This document shows positions 36,670 through 44,980 of a stretch of 64,000 nt of DNA, in pieces (position 1 is the stretch's first letter; the number at the start of each line of letters is the position of its first letter). The notes below the pieces were generated by a model. It had not been told where the DNA came from, made no database searches, and worked only from the letters and a program-made list of their open reading frames with translations. Position numbers and translations under genes: made by a program. The stretch is from Lewinellaceae bacterium. Lineage in GTDB: Bacteria; Bacteroidota; Bacteroidia; Chitinophagales; Saprospiraceae. The stretch is from assembly GCA_020636155.1 (NCBI GenBank), contig JACJYM010000005.1:147097-211096 (forward strand). Direction: 5' to 3'.

Positions 36670-38070
36670 CTATATCTTTTCAATGAATAATTTCACTTCC
36701 TCCACTTCACACCTCGTCGAAATGAATCGCTTTATGGCCTCTTCCTCTGCATCCGAAAGCCTTTGAGAAGTCTTAAGATAAGCGACTAATATAGTGTCCA
36801 TTTCATTTCCCTCTGAGTCATCGAGGGTGGTTTTTGAAAAAGAAGAAAATTTGATATTCGAGTTGATTGCATTCAGCTCCTTTGACAATTTTGAGAATCT
36901 ATTTTGAAGCGTAACAGTGCGAGACAAGGAAAGTTTTAGTGAATCAATCAAAGAATCCTTCTTCTCTATTTCCTTTTGGTTCAATTGGTAAAAATCTTTC
37001 ATTATATCGGATTTTATCTCCGTATTCAAGAGTCTCAAGTCATCTTTTCCGATGTTTTGATCCCCTATTTTATTGATGAGAAGCTTCGTATTATTTAGAT
37101 GGTAAGCACTCAATTTACTCTGTAGAATTCTACTTATGTTATCGTCAAATCCTTGTCCGTATAAGTTAATTTTGATGGTACTACTATCGGGATGGTAGCT
37201 CAATTCGTGACTGATAATCACACAATCCTCTAAACTCGCTATTTCATTATTATAGAAGCTTGTTTCATTGGATATATAGATACTTTCATTGGCAACTTTA
37301 AAAGCAGTATAGATACTGGGAATCATCGTAATAATCGCAAATGCGGCAATGTATCTTTTGACCGCTTTTTCTTTCTTATGATCAAGAAATTCCTTTTTCG
37401 TAAAGCTCAAAAATCGGATGATGATATAGGTCGAAATACTAATAAAAACACTATTGATAAAAAACAAATACAAGGCTCCGTAAAAAAAATCCAACTGTCC
37501 ATTGGCCAATCCGTACCCTGCTGTACACAAGGGTGGCATCAATGCCGTAGCGATGGCTACTCCAGGAATGGCATTACTCTTTTCTGTACGTGATGCCGCC
37601 ACGATTCCGGCCAAACCTCCAAAAAATGCAATCAACACATCGAAAACCGTAGGTGACGTTCTGGACAATATTTCTGATTGTGCCTCGGTCAACGGGGATA
37701 ATTTAAAATACAGTGCAGAGGTCAGAATGGAAATCACTGCGGCTAAGACCAAATTTTTTAATGACTTAAAAATCAACTCTAAATCATTGATACCAGCTCC
37801 CAAGCCCACACCCATTATGGGTCCCATGAGAGGAGATATTAACATGGCGCCGATGACTACAGCGGTACTATTAACATTGAGACCAACGGAAGCTATAAAA
37901 ATGGCAAAAATTAAGATCCATAAATTGGCACCGCTGAATACAACATTGCGTTTAATTTCATTGACTGTTTCAATTTCTAGTGCTTTATCCTCATGAAGAT
38001 TAAACCTATCTTCTAAAAATTTCATGAAATCTTTAAAAAGCTTCGTAGGAGTAACCGGTGAACTATCCAT
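36670..38070 (-). CDS. DUF389 membrane protein
   Basis: The 466-residue product has about six membrane helices between residues 45 and 260. They contain the DUF389 hallmark stretches LIFAIFIASVGLNVNSTAVVIGAMLISPLMGPIMGVGLG and GGLAGIVAASRTEKSNAIPGVAIATALMPPLCTAGYGLA (quoted by key positions 53-90 and 152-190). The C-terminal about 200 residues are soluble, with a coiled-coil-prone portion, and face an unknown side. The family function is unknown. It is the first gene of the run DUF389, DUF721, MmcQ, FAD oxidoreductase. Confidence 0.88.
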   Translation of the reverse strand: MDSSPVTPTKLFKDFMKFLEDRFNLHEDKALEIETVNEIKRNVVFSGANLWILIFAIFIASVGLNVNSTAVVIGAMLISPLMGPIMGVGLGAGINDLELIFKSLKNLVLAAVISILTSALYFKLSPLTEAQSEILSRTSPTVFDVLIAFFGGLAGIVAASRTEKSNAIPGVAIATALMPPLCTAGYGLANGQLDFFYGALYLFFINSVFISISTYIIIRFLSFTKKEFLDHKKEKAVKRYIAAFAIITMIPSIYTAFKVANESIYISNETSFYNNEIASLEDCVIISHELSYHPDSSTIKINLYGQGFDDNISRILQSKLSAYHLNNTKLLINKIGDQNIGKDDLRLLNTEIKSDIMKDFYQLNQKEIEKKDSLIDSLKLSLSRTVTLQNRFSKLSKELNAINSNIKFSSFSKTTLDDSEGNEMDTILVAYLKTSQRLSDAEEEAIKRFISTRCEVEEVKLFIEKI

Positions 38071-38239
38071 AAATGAAAAAATAATGCACTAAATTATCAT
38101 TATTTTTAATATTTCGAATGAATAGTTCATTTATGACTTCTTAAATTTAAAAATGTGTTCAGTTGAAAATCTAGAATTTAATACACCCAACAATCAGCTA
38201 AAAGTAGCTTAAAACAACAGGATATATCTAATTCTACAC

Positions 38240-39775
38240 CTATTTCACAATGATAATTTTACCTATTATCTGAGATTTTTCATTGTCTATTATTAAAGAA
38301 TAAAAATACATCCCTGACGGCCACGATGATACATCTATTTTCATCCCGTCAAACGCTTCTTGGGCTAAATAGAGCCGTCCCAAACGGTCATAAATCATCA
38401 ACTCAGAACCCGAATCTAATTTACCTCTAATACTTATTTCATGAGTAGCAGGATTAGGGTACAGCAGCACCTCTTTACCATCAGGCAAGTCTTCCGTAGG
38501 TAAAGTATCGCGACATCCCGGCTTCAGGCAGCCGTCTTTATCCAATTTCTCAATAAAGCCATAGTATTCACCTGAATTAGTGGTTATGGTTCCACAGAGC
38601 ATTATACTTCCAGAAGGTAGAATAATGTGTTTGTTGTTTTCAATTAGTACCGATTTATCCAACCCATAAAACAACGTATCATATCTCATCCATTTTAAGT
38701 TTCCTCCACTATTTATTTTGGCAAGTTCTGATACTGATAGACCATCTACACCTGGAAATACTGCTGTGGGTGTGTTTCCACTTATAATTATATCACTACT
38801 TTCTAGCGTCGATATTGCAGTTATATTTTTGTATAAGTCATAACCAAGATAATTTTCGAGATTCAAGCTCCATACCACATTAAAATCATCATCCAGCTTA
38901 CGGATTCTGCTTTGTTCTGACCATGTAGACTCACTATTCTTTACCGGTCTATGTATCTTGGGTTGCGATACTACCCAACCGCCCTCATCATCCCGGATCA
39001 CGTATTCGTATGGTTCATATTGCTGATTCCCTATTGGTTCGTCTTCATGTTCCCATATTACCGTACCAGAGGTATCTATCGCATAGATCATTCCCCAACT
39101 CGACCCCGATGCAGAGTAAAAATTTCGCTGTCTGCCACCATAGATGATGATCTCGTCATCAGTACTACTCGGAAAAAAATAGCCCACTTCGTCATTGCCC
39201 AATGTGCCGTAGTCTTTTTCCCAGATTAATTCTCCGGACTGGTTTACTTTTAAAATTGTGATTACATGATACCCCGATGACTTTAGTGTCTTCAATGATA
39301 GTATATAGTAGTCATCTATATCTATTATATTATAATTTCGTGTTCCACTATACTTTAGATGATTGTAATTATATTTTCTTTTCCAAATTAATTCTAACTC
39401 ATCATTAATTTTAAGTAATAATCCCGCATTATTGTAAAATGTGATTGCCGTAATGATAAAACCGTTTTCAACTTTTAAAATTTCATACTGATTATCTGGA
39501 ACATACTCGTCTTCATCTATAAAAAAGGATTCTTGTATAACTTTACCTAACGTATCTATTCTGGCGACATAAATGCCATTTTGGCTATTCTCAGGGTTAA
39601 TGGTCTTCCCATAGACTATTACAGTAGAATCTGTGTCATTTATTGCATTAACAAACAAGGTCGGCCAGTTATCCTTATAGCTATACCGTTCGATAAATCC
39701 AACTTGTGCTGACATCGTATTGCATATAACTATTACAAGCAGTATCAAATACAGATATGTGTGTAGCTTATTCAT
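38240..39775 (-). CDS. Secreted T9SS type A sorting-domain protein
   Basis: The 511-residue product has a signal peptide (MNKLHTYLYLILLVIVICNT, cut near SAQ), a central portion of repeated blades typical of the PQQ/kelch-like repeats seen in secreted propellers (GYHVITILKVNQSGELIWEKDYGT, WGMIYAIDTSGTVIWEHE), and a C-terminal T9SS sorting domain (LLYPNPATHEISIRG, MIYDRLGR, SWPSGMYFYSLI, IIGKIIIVK). The protein should be exported through type IX secretion and attached to the surface. It belongs to a widespread exoprotein type of unknown function. A decayed relative with an almost identical sorting domain lies directly upstream on the same strand. Confidence 0.85.
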   Translation of the reverse strand: MNKLHTYLYLILLVIVICNTMSAQVGFIERYSYKDNWPTLFVNAINDTDSTVIVYGKTINPENSQNGIYVARIDTLGKVIQESFFIDEDEYVPDNQYEILKVENGFIITAITFYNNAGLLLKINDELELIWKRKYNYNHLKYSGTRNYNIIDIDDYYILSLKTLKSSGYHVITILKVNQSGELIWEKDYGTLGNDEVGYFFPSSTDDEIIIYGGRQRNFYSASGSSWGMIYAIDTSGTVIWEHEDEPIGNQQYEPYEYVIRDDEGGWVVSQPKIHRPVKNSESTWSEQSRIRKLDDDFNVVWSLNLENYLGYDLYKNITAISTLESSDIIISGNTPTAVFPGVDGLSVSELAKINSGGNLKWMRYDTLFYGLDKSVLIENNKHIILPSGSIMLCGTITTNSGEYYGFIEKLDKDGCLKPGCRDTLPTEDLPDGKEVLLYPNPATHEISIRGKLDSGSELMIYDRLGRLYLAQEAFDGMKIDVSSWPSGMYFYSLIIDNEKSQIIGKIIIVK

Positions 39776-39831
39776 AGGTATAATAAATTAAGAATACAGC
39801 CAAGCAATTGCCTGGCTGTATTCTCTTCATT

Positions 39832-40255
39832 CTACTTTATTATTATCAATTTTCCTTCAATTTTTTCGCCTCCTTCTCTCGGAGTTATACTGTATATATA
39901 CACTCCATCAGGCCACGACGATACGTTCAGTCTCCTATCACCATCCAGCATTACATCAGCATAGCTTCTACCCAGCTGATCGTATATCCGTAGACGGGCT
40001 GTATCAGCGATGCTACCAGATATCTGTATTTCATGAGTCGCAGGATTAGGATACAATTTCACATCATTTACTGACTGACCCTTGGTAGAATTAGATATTC
40101 TCGGTTTAGTGGTTTCATCTACACTGTAGTTTACAGGCAAAGCCTGCTCGTAAATATTCAGCACGCTATTGGCCAATACAGGGGCTGAACCTTCTACAAA
40201 AAATATCGTTTAGAGTTGCTGTCAACCAAATTATAATGAAAAAGTATTTATTCAA
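39832..40255 (-). pseudogene. Frameshifted T9SS gene reduced to signal peptide plus sorting domain
   Basis: A TTG at 40253-40255 starts a good signal peptide (LNKYFFIIIWLTATLND). The frame then breaks at a run of six T (minus strand; 40198-40203) and continues one frame over as VEGSAPVLANSVLNIYEQ through to a full T9SS sorting domain (KLYPNPATHEIQISG, RIYDQLGR, SWPDGVYIYSI, IEGKLIIIK). There is no passenger domain between signal and sorting domain. The last 70 residues resemble those of the neighbouring gene at 38240-39775, so it looks like a tandem copy after internal deletion. An A-run sequencing error could explain the frameshift alone. The 190 bases upstream up to miaB hold no further gene. 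Confidence 0.6.
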
Positions 40256-40391
40256 CGTTTTTCTAATATTTCAATTTAAACTATTATTTGCGTGAATATA
40301 CATTATATATTTGACTTTCGAATCTCTTTCATATCTTCAATAATTTCATTTTAAAAAAATTCCTAATTCGAAAAAGTTAATTATATGTCAT

Positions 40392-40426
40392 TTTGTCAGT
40401 AAATTAGGGTAAATACTGTACCTTTG
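40392..40426 (+). promoter_or_regulatory. Promoter of the miaB operon
   Basis: TACCTTTG at 40419-40426, followed by CGGC, is a perfect Bacteroidota -7 box in its typical sequence setting. TTTG at 40392-40395 may be the -33 element, although the 23-base spacer is at the long end. The start would be near 40432, about 16 bases before the ATG. Confidence 0.6.
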
Positions 40427-40447
40427 CGGCTCATTTTTTAAATCATA

Positions 40448-41899
40448 ATGATGTACGATAGTAATCCGACATTAAATTTTCGAAAAACGATAGACGAAGA
40501 CAATCAAGGCAATGTCATTTTCTATGAAACAGAAGATTCTGATAAAAAGAAATTCTACATAGAAAGTTATGGATGCCAAATGAATTTTTCTGACTCTGAA
40601 ATAGTCGCCTCCGTACTGTCAGAAATCGATTACATCCCGACAAGAAATATTGAAGTCGCCGATTTGATACTCATCAACACTTGCTCCATACGTGAAAAAG
40701 CGGAGGATACTGTACGAAAACGTCTGACGGCATTTAACCAAGTCAAAAAGAAAAAACCGGAAACACTTATCGGTGTGTTAGGTTGTATGGCAGAGAGGTT
40801 AAAATCCAAATTTTTGGAAGAAGAAAAACTCGTCGATTTGGTTATTGGCCCTGATGCCTACCGAGATATTCCAAGTTTGGTAGCAGGGGCTGAGGATGGA
40901 GACAAGGGTATCAATGTATTCTTATCGAGAGAAGAAACCTATGCCGATATTTCACCTCTGAGATTGGATTCTAACGGTGTGACCGCATTTATTTCTATCA
41001 TGAGGGGTTGTGACAATATGTGTTCCTTTTGTGTGGTGCCTTTTACCCGTGGTCGTGAAAGAAGTCGCGATCCATATTCCATTTTAGCGGAAGCGGAAGA
41101 CTTATACAACAGAGGCTATCGCGAGGTCACGCTATTAGGTCAGAATGTGGATTCTTATAAATGGGAGAATCCCTCAGATGAAAATTCTGAGAAGGTGAAT
41201 TTTGCCAATCTACTCGAAAAAGTGGCGCTTATACATCCAGATTTGAGGGTTAGATTTTCTACCTCACATCCAAAAGACATTACCGATGACGTACTCTTTG
41301 TGATGGCCAATCATGAAAATATATGCAACTACATCCATCTTCCCGTACAATCAGGAAATAGTCGCATCCTTGAGCTCATGAATAGGACCTATGACCGCGA
41401 ATGGTATATCAATAAAGTGAATAGAATCTATGAAATCATCCCTGATTGTGCCATTTCGTCCGACATGATTGCCGGATTTTGCACTGAAACAGAAGAAGAA
41501 CATCAGGATACCTTAAGTGTGATGGAACATGCCCAATACAGTATGTCCTATATGTTTTTCTATTCAGAACGTCCCGGGACTCTCGCTGCAAAAAAATATG
41601 AAGACGACATTCCTTTAGAAACGAAAAAGCGACGATTAAACGAGATTATCAGACTTCAAAACCATATTTCTCTCAACCATAATAAAAAAGACATCGGCAA
41701 GACATTCCAAGTCCTCATAGAAGGGAATAGTAAAAAATCTGAAGATGAGTGGAAGGGAAGAAACTCTCAAAACAAAATGATTATTTTTAAGAAAACCGGG
41801 AATTTCGGTGTCGGAAGCTATGTGAACGTGAAAGTGGAATCCGCCACGAGTGCCACCTTGATGGGACATATTGTAGAAAATCAAACTATGCCGGCATGA
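40448..41899 (+). CDS. miaB: tRNA-2-methylthio-N6-dimethylallyladenosine synthase (MiaB)
   Basis: This 483-residue radical-SAM methylthiotransferase adds the 2-methylthio group to i6A37 of tRNAs reading UNN codons. The N-terminal MTTase domain begins at FYIESYGCQMNFSDSE with further conserved Cys in NTCSIREKAE and GVLGCMAERLK. The radical SAM cluster is CDNMCSFC around residue 197, followed by PFTRGRERSR. A C-terminal TRAM domain (about residues 410-475) completes the protein. Start is the first of two adjacent ATG codons. The last four bases overlap the ATG of the sigma54 activator (ATGA), so expression is coupled. Confidence 0.96.
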   Translation: MMYDSNPTLNFRKTIDEDNQGNVIFYETEDSDKKKFYIESYGCQMNFSDSEIVASVLSEIDYIPTRNIEVADLILINTCSIREKAEDTVRKRLTAFNQVKKKKPETLIGVLGCMAERLKSKFLEEEKLVDLVIGPDAYRDIPSLVAGAEDGDKGINVFLSREETYADISPLRLDSNGVTAFISIMRGCDNMCSFCVVPFTRGRERSRDPYSILAEAEDLYNRGYREVTLLGQNVDSYKWENPSDENSEKVNFANLLEKVALIHPDLRVRFSTSHPKDITDDVLFVMANHENICNYIHLPVQSGNSRILELMNRTYDREWYINKVNRIYEIIPDCAISSDMIAGFCTETEEEHQDTLSVMEHAQYSMSYMFFYSERPGTLAAKKYEDDIPLETKKRRLNEIIRLQNHISLNHNKKDIGKTFQVLIEGNSKKSEDEWKGRNSQNKMIIFKKTGNFGVGSYVNVKVESATSATLMGHIVENQTMPA

Positions 41900-43158
41900 A
41901 CCTACAATCTGTAAAACAGAGATTCGGAATAATAGGAAGGTCAGAAAAACTAGACAGAGCTCTTGAGACAGCGGTTCGTGTTGCAGGGACAGATTTGTCC
42001 GTCCTTATACAAGGGGAAAGTGGTGTAGGTAAGGAAGTTTTTAGCCGTGTCATTCATGACCTAAGCAAACGAAAGCACAATAATTTCATAGCCATCAACT
42101 GTGGAGCAATTCCAGCTGGAACCATAAATTCAGAGCTATTCGGTCACGAAAAAGGAGCCTTTACAGGTGCTACATCGGACCGAAAAGGTTATTTTGAAAC
42201 GGTGTCAGGAGGGACTATTTTTCTGGATGAAATAGGTGAAATGCCTCTAGATACCCAATCATTTTTATTGAGGATACTTGAAAGTGGAGAATTTATCAAA
42301 GTGGGTTCATCAAAAGTGCAAACGACTGATGTCAGAGTCATTGCAGCGACCAATGTTAATCTCGAAAACCTGATTAAAAAAGGCAAATTCAGAGAAGACC
42401 TCTACTATCGTCTTAATACGGTTCCTATTTATGTGCCGGCACTTCATGAGAGAAGGGAAGACATCTATATGCTTTTCCGAAAATTTGCCGTTGATTTTGC
42501 TGAAAAATATAGATCAGAAAGTATTCAAATAGACAATGAGGCAAGAGCCATCATTGAAAATTACAAATGGCCTGGCAATGTCAGGGAATTAAAAAATGTG
42601 GTCGAGCAATTGTCAGTGCTCTCAGAAGACAACTTTATCGATGCAGCGACTTTGCTCGATGTCGTGCCTAAATTGGCTACCAGCAACGTACCTATAAAAT
42701 TGGACGCAACAGGAGAAAATTTGCAAGAGAGAGAAATATTGTTCAAATTTTTGTACGAGATGAAACATGATTTAAATGATTTGAAAAATCTTGTTTTTGG
42801 ACTGATTAAACAAAACAATTTGAACATTCCTGATGGTACGAGTCCTGCACCTAATCCCAACTATAGCTCGATTAATTATCTGATTAATGCAAATGATAAT
42901 GCAAAAAACACGCATCAACCCGAGTTTGATGAGGGCGAACCTTTTGTCGAAAAGCCAATCATAATCCATCAAGATGATAAAAGGTATCATGATTCTGAAA
43001 TAGTGGAGGAAAGTTTATCGTTAGAAGATATGGAGAAGGATATGATAAAGAAGGCATTGAAAAAATTTAAGGGACGGCGAAAGGATGCAGCTCAGGAATT
43101 GGGAATTTCTGAACGAACGCTTTATCGAAAGCTAAAACAATACGATTTAGAAGAATAA
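41896..43158 (+). CDS. Sigma54-interacting transcriptional activator (no receiver domain)
   Basis: The 420-residue product is an enhancer-binding protein without an N-terminal sensory domain: the AAA+ core begins almost at once. Walker A GESGVGKE, an intact sigma54-contact loop GAFTGA, Walker B IFLDEIGEMP and WPGNVRELKNVVEQL are all present, and the C-terminal Fis-type helix-turn-helix is complete (RRKDAAQELGISERTLYRKLKQY). A linker of about 110 acidic, low-complexity residues precedes the HTH. It should activate RpoN promoters constitutively or in response to a partner. The location between miaB and lptE is, from memory, conserved in Bacteroidota. A dnaK promoter of sigma54 type exists elsewhere in this window. 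Confidence 0.93.
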   Translation: MNLQSVKQRFGIIGRSEKLDRALETAVRVAGTDLSVLIQGESGVGKEVFSRVIHDLSKRKHNNFIAINCGAIPAGTINSELFGHEKGAFTGATSDRKGYFETVSGGTIFLDEIGEMPLDTQSFLLRILESGEFIKVGSSKVQTTDVRVIAATNVNLENLIKKGKFREDLYYRLNTVPIYVPALHERREDIYMLFRKFAVDFAEKYRSESIQIDNEARAIIENYKWPGNVRELKNVVEQLSVLSEDNFIDAATLLDVVPKLATSNVPIKLDATGENLQEREILFKFLYEMKHDLNDLKNLVFGLIKQNNLNIPDGTSPAPNPNYSSINYLINANDNAKNTHQPEFDEGEPFVEKPIIIHQDDKRYHDSEIVEESLSLEDMEKDMIKKALKKFKGRRKDAAQELGISERTLYRKLKQYDLEE

Positions 43159-43185
43159 GACTTGGTTTTCAAAATTGTTAGATAA

Positions 43186-43683
43186 ATGAAGATTTCGAAA
43201 ATAATCATTTTGATTGGTATAATGCTTGCAAGTTATGGTTGTTATTCATTGAAAGGAATAAGCATAGCACCTGATATCAAAACTTTTTATGTGGATAATT
43301 TTTATCTAAAAACCATCGATGCACCTTCTGACTTAGATCAAATTTTTTCGGAAAAACTCCGTCAAAAAATCAGAAATGAAAGCAGTCTAAACTATAGTGA
43401 TAATGATGCTGATATCAGTTTTAGCGGTTACGTGGCGAACTACAGAATAACGGGCCTAGCAGCAAGAGATGATGCTTCCGTAGAGCTCAACCAACTCACA
43501 ATAGACATTCAAGTGGACTACGAAAACACTAAAAATGAAAAAGACAATTTCAGTAAAAAATTCAGTTTTTTCACAACATTCCCAAGTGACTCAGATTTGC
43601 AAAACATTCAATATCAGCTCATTGAAGACATTTTAAACCAGATTACTGAAAATATTTTCAATGAAGCCTTTACAAATTGGTAA
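43186..43683 (+). CDS. lptE: LptE-like outer-membrane LPS assembly lipoprotein
   Basis: The 165-residue product starts with a lipoprotein signal peptide (MKISKIIILIGIMLASYGCY, lipid Cys at 19). The rest has the LptE pattern of Bacteroidota: IAPDIKTFYVDNFYL, the alternating SEKLRQKIRNESSLNYSDNDADISFSGYVANYRITG region (about 58-93) and a helical C-terminus (LIEDILNQITENIFNEAFTNW-like). LptE plugs LptD and helps insert lipopolysaccharide in the outer membrane. It is 27 bases after the sigma54 activator and in the same operon. Confidence 0.85.
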   Translation: MKISKIIILIGIMLASYGCYSLKGISIAPDIKTFYVDNFYLKTIDAPSDLDQIFSEKLRQKIRNESSLNYSDNDADISFSGYVANYRITGLAARDDASVELNQLTIDIQVDYENTKNEKDNFSKKFSFFTTFPSDSDLQNIQYQLIEDILNQITENIFNEAFTNW

Positions 43684-43715
43684 ATTTTTAATTTGATTTT
43701 CATTTCTTTGCTCTT

Positions 43716-44471
43716 ATGAACTTAACACTGAGTTATCTACTGAACAACAGTCATCTTTTGGGAGATGAACACATTGCCTATGTCAAGGAGAAGATTGAAA
43801 ATGAACCATTCGTGCAGGGCTGGCGAATACTATTGGAAAAAATAACTCAGCGCTTTCAAACTAATGATGGCTTTTTTCTGAATCGATGGCATTTTGAATT
43901 TGGAACTAATCAATCCACGGCATTTGAGGCGATTGATCGACACGCTTCTAGTCATGAAGTCATGAAATCAGAAGAAATTATTGATAATGTCATTGAAAGA
44001 GCAGAGTCAATAGATATTCAAAATTTGATTCCTGAAAAAGATTCAAGTGCAATCAGCATGAATATAATTGAAATCAAAAAAGAAGAAGATTCAAGTATTG
44101 AGGATGAAAGCCCTCAAGAGGCAATTGAATTAAAAAGCAATAAAAAAGGCAAAAAGAGAAAAGAAAAACAGCCTGAATATGATTTCCAAGGAAAATCTAA
44201 TTTCGCCAAGTGGCTATTTCAACTGAATCCCATCGTTTCGCATCGTCCAAAGCCCTTTGGCAAAAAGAAGAAAAAACACAAGGAACATAAGCTTGCAAAA
44301 CAAAGTGTCGAGAAGAGGAAAAGTGTCATTTCTGAAAATTTGGCCGAACTTTTACTTGTACAGGGTCATTATAATCAAGCAATCGAAATGTATAATCAAT
44401 TAAGTTTGGTATTTCCAGAAAAAAGCGCTTATTTTGCGGCGAAAATTAACGAAATAAAATATTTAAAATAA
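43716..44471 (+). CDS. Conserved Bacteroidota hypothetical protein with C-terminal TPR-like motif
   Basis: The 251-residue protein has no signal peptide. Residues 1-70 form a compact N-terminal part, 70-200 are very charged and lysine-rich (KKGKKRKEKQ, GKKKKKHKEH), probably disordered, and the C-terminus has one TPR-like unit (SENLAELLLVQGHYNQAIEMYNQLSLVFPEKSAYFAAKINEI). As I recall, a protein with this same end sits between lptE and secG in many Bacteroidota, so it is a real gene of unknown role, perhaps linking envelope assembly to secretion. It lies 32 bases after lptE and 6 before secG. Confidence 0.78.
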   Translation: MNLTLSYLLNNSHLLGDEHIAYVKEKIENEPFVQGWRILLEKITQRFQTNDGFFLNRWHFEFGTNQSTAFEAIDRHASSHEVMKSEEIIDNVIERAESIDIQNLIPEKDSSAISMNIIEIKKEEDSSIEDESPQEAIELKSNKKGKKRKEKQPEYDFQGKSNFAKWLFQLNPIVSHRPKPFGKKKKKHKEHKLAKQSVEKRKSVISENLAELLLVQGHYNQAIEMYNQLSLVFPEKSAYFAAKINEIKYLK

Positions 44472-44477
44472 AATAAT

Positions 44478-44714
44478 ATGATTACTGCACTTACTATCAT
44501 TATTGCTCTTAACTGTGTGTTACTTACTCTAGTTGTTTTAATTCAAAATCCGAAAGGAGGAGGAGTTGACTCGACTTTTGGTGGTCAAGGTGCTAATCAA
44601 ATGTTCGGTGCAGCAAAAAGTGCTGACTTTATCGAAAAGATGACTTGGGGATTAGCCGCATCACTTGCTGTTTTATGCATTGTCACGGCCATCGTGGTAA
44701 ATCATGCACAGTAA
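44478..44714 (+). CDS. secG: Preprotein translocase subunit SecG
   Basis: The 78-residue product has the two membrane helices of SecG (about 3-22 and 53-74) and the conserved loop LIQNPKGGGVDSTFGGQGANQMFG. It assists the SecYEG channel in protein export. It is the last gene of the miaB-to-secG run and is followed by a terminator. In many Bacteroidota the groES-groEL genes come next; here an unrelated permease does. Confidence 0.93.
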   Translation: MITALTIIIALNCVLLTLVVLIQNPKGGGVDSTFGGQGANQMFGAAKSADFIEKMTWGLAASLAVLCIVTAIVVNHAQ

Positions 44715-44745
44715 GCCGTAGCAAATAATTCTAAAATATAAATTG

Positions 44746-44780
44746 AATGACCATTACTTTTGTGATGGTCATTTCTATTT
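44746..44780 (+). terminator. Intrinsic terminator after secG
   Basis: AATGACCATTAC (44746-44757) pairs with GTGATGGTCATT (44762-44773) over 12 bp, with one G-T pair, around a TTTT loop, and is followed by TCTATTTAA, a short T-rich tract. It begins 31 bases after the secG stop. Confidence 0.8.
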
Positions 44781-44913
44781 AATAAGAACTGGATTCTTTC
44801 ATATATCGAGATTGGGGTCATGTTAATTCTGAAAATACGTATTAATAACAGCTTGTTAGTTCTAATCAATTGGTTTCCACATTTCAAGTATTGCAAATCA
44901 AAATGAAATTGTA

Positions 44914-44930
44914 ATATATGTCACATATAT
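44914..44930. promoter_or_regulatory. 8-1-8 palindrome upstream of the permease gene
   Basis: ATATATGT (44914-44921), C, ACATATAT (44923-44930) is a perfect inverted repeat about 50 bases before the permease start. Its form fits a helix-turn-helix dimer's operator. The rest of the 266-base gap between secG and the permease, other than the terminator, holds no gene that I can see. Confidence 0.3.
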
Positions 44931-44980
44931 CCCCCGAAATAGTGGAATAAACCATGGCATATAAAACTTAAAATTTATAT

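Noticed and set aside
40306..40313. Extra -7 box TATATTTG upstream of miaB
   Set aside because: The possible -33 element is only 15 bases away and no gene begins at a suitable distance; the TACCTTTG box at 40419 is better for miaB.
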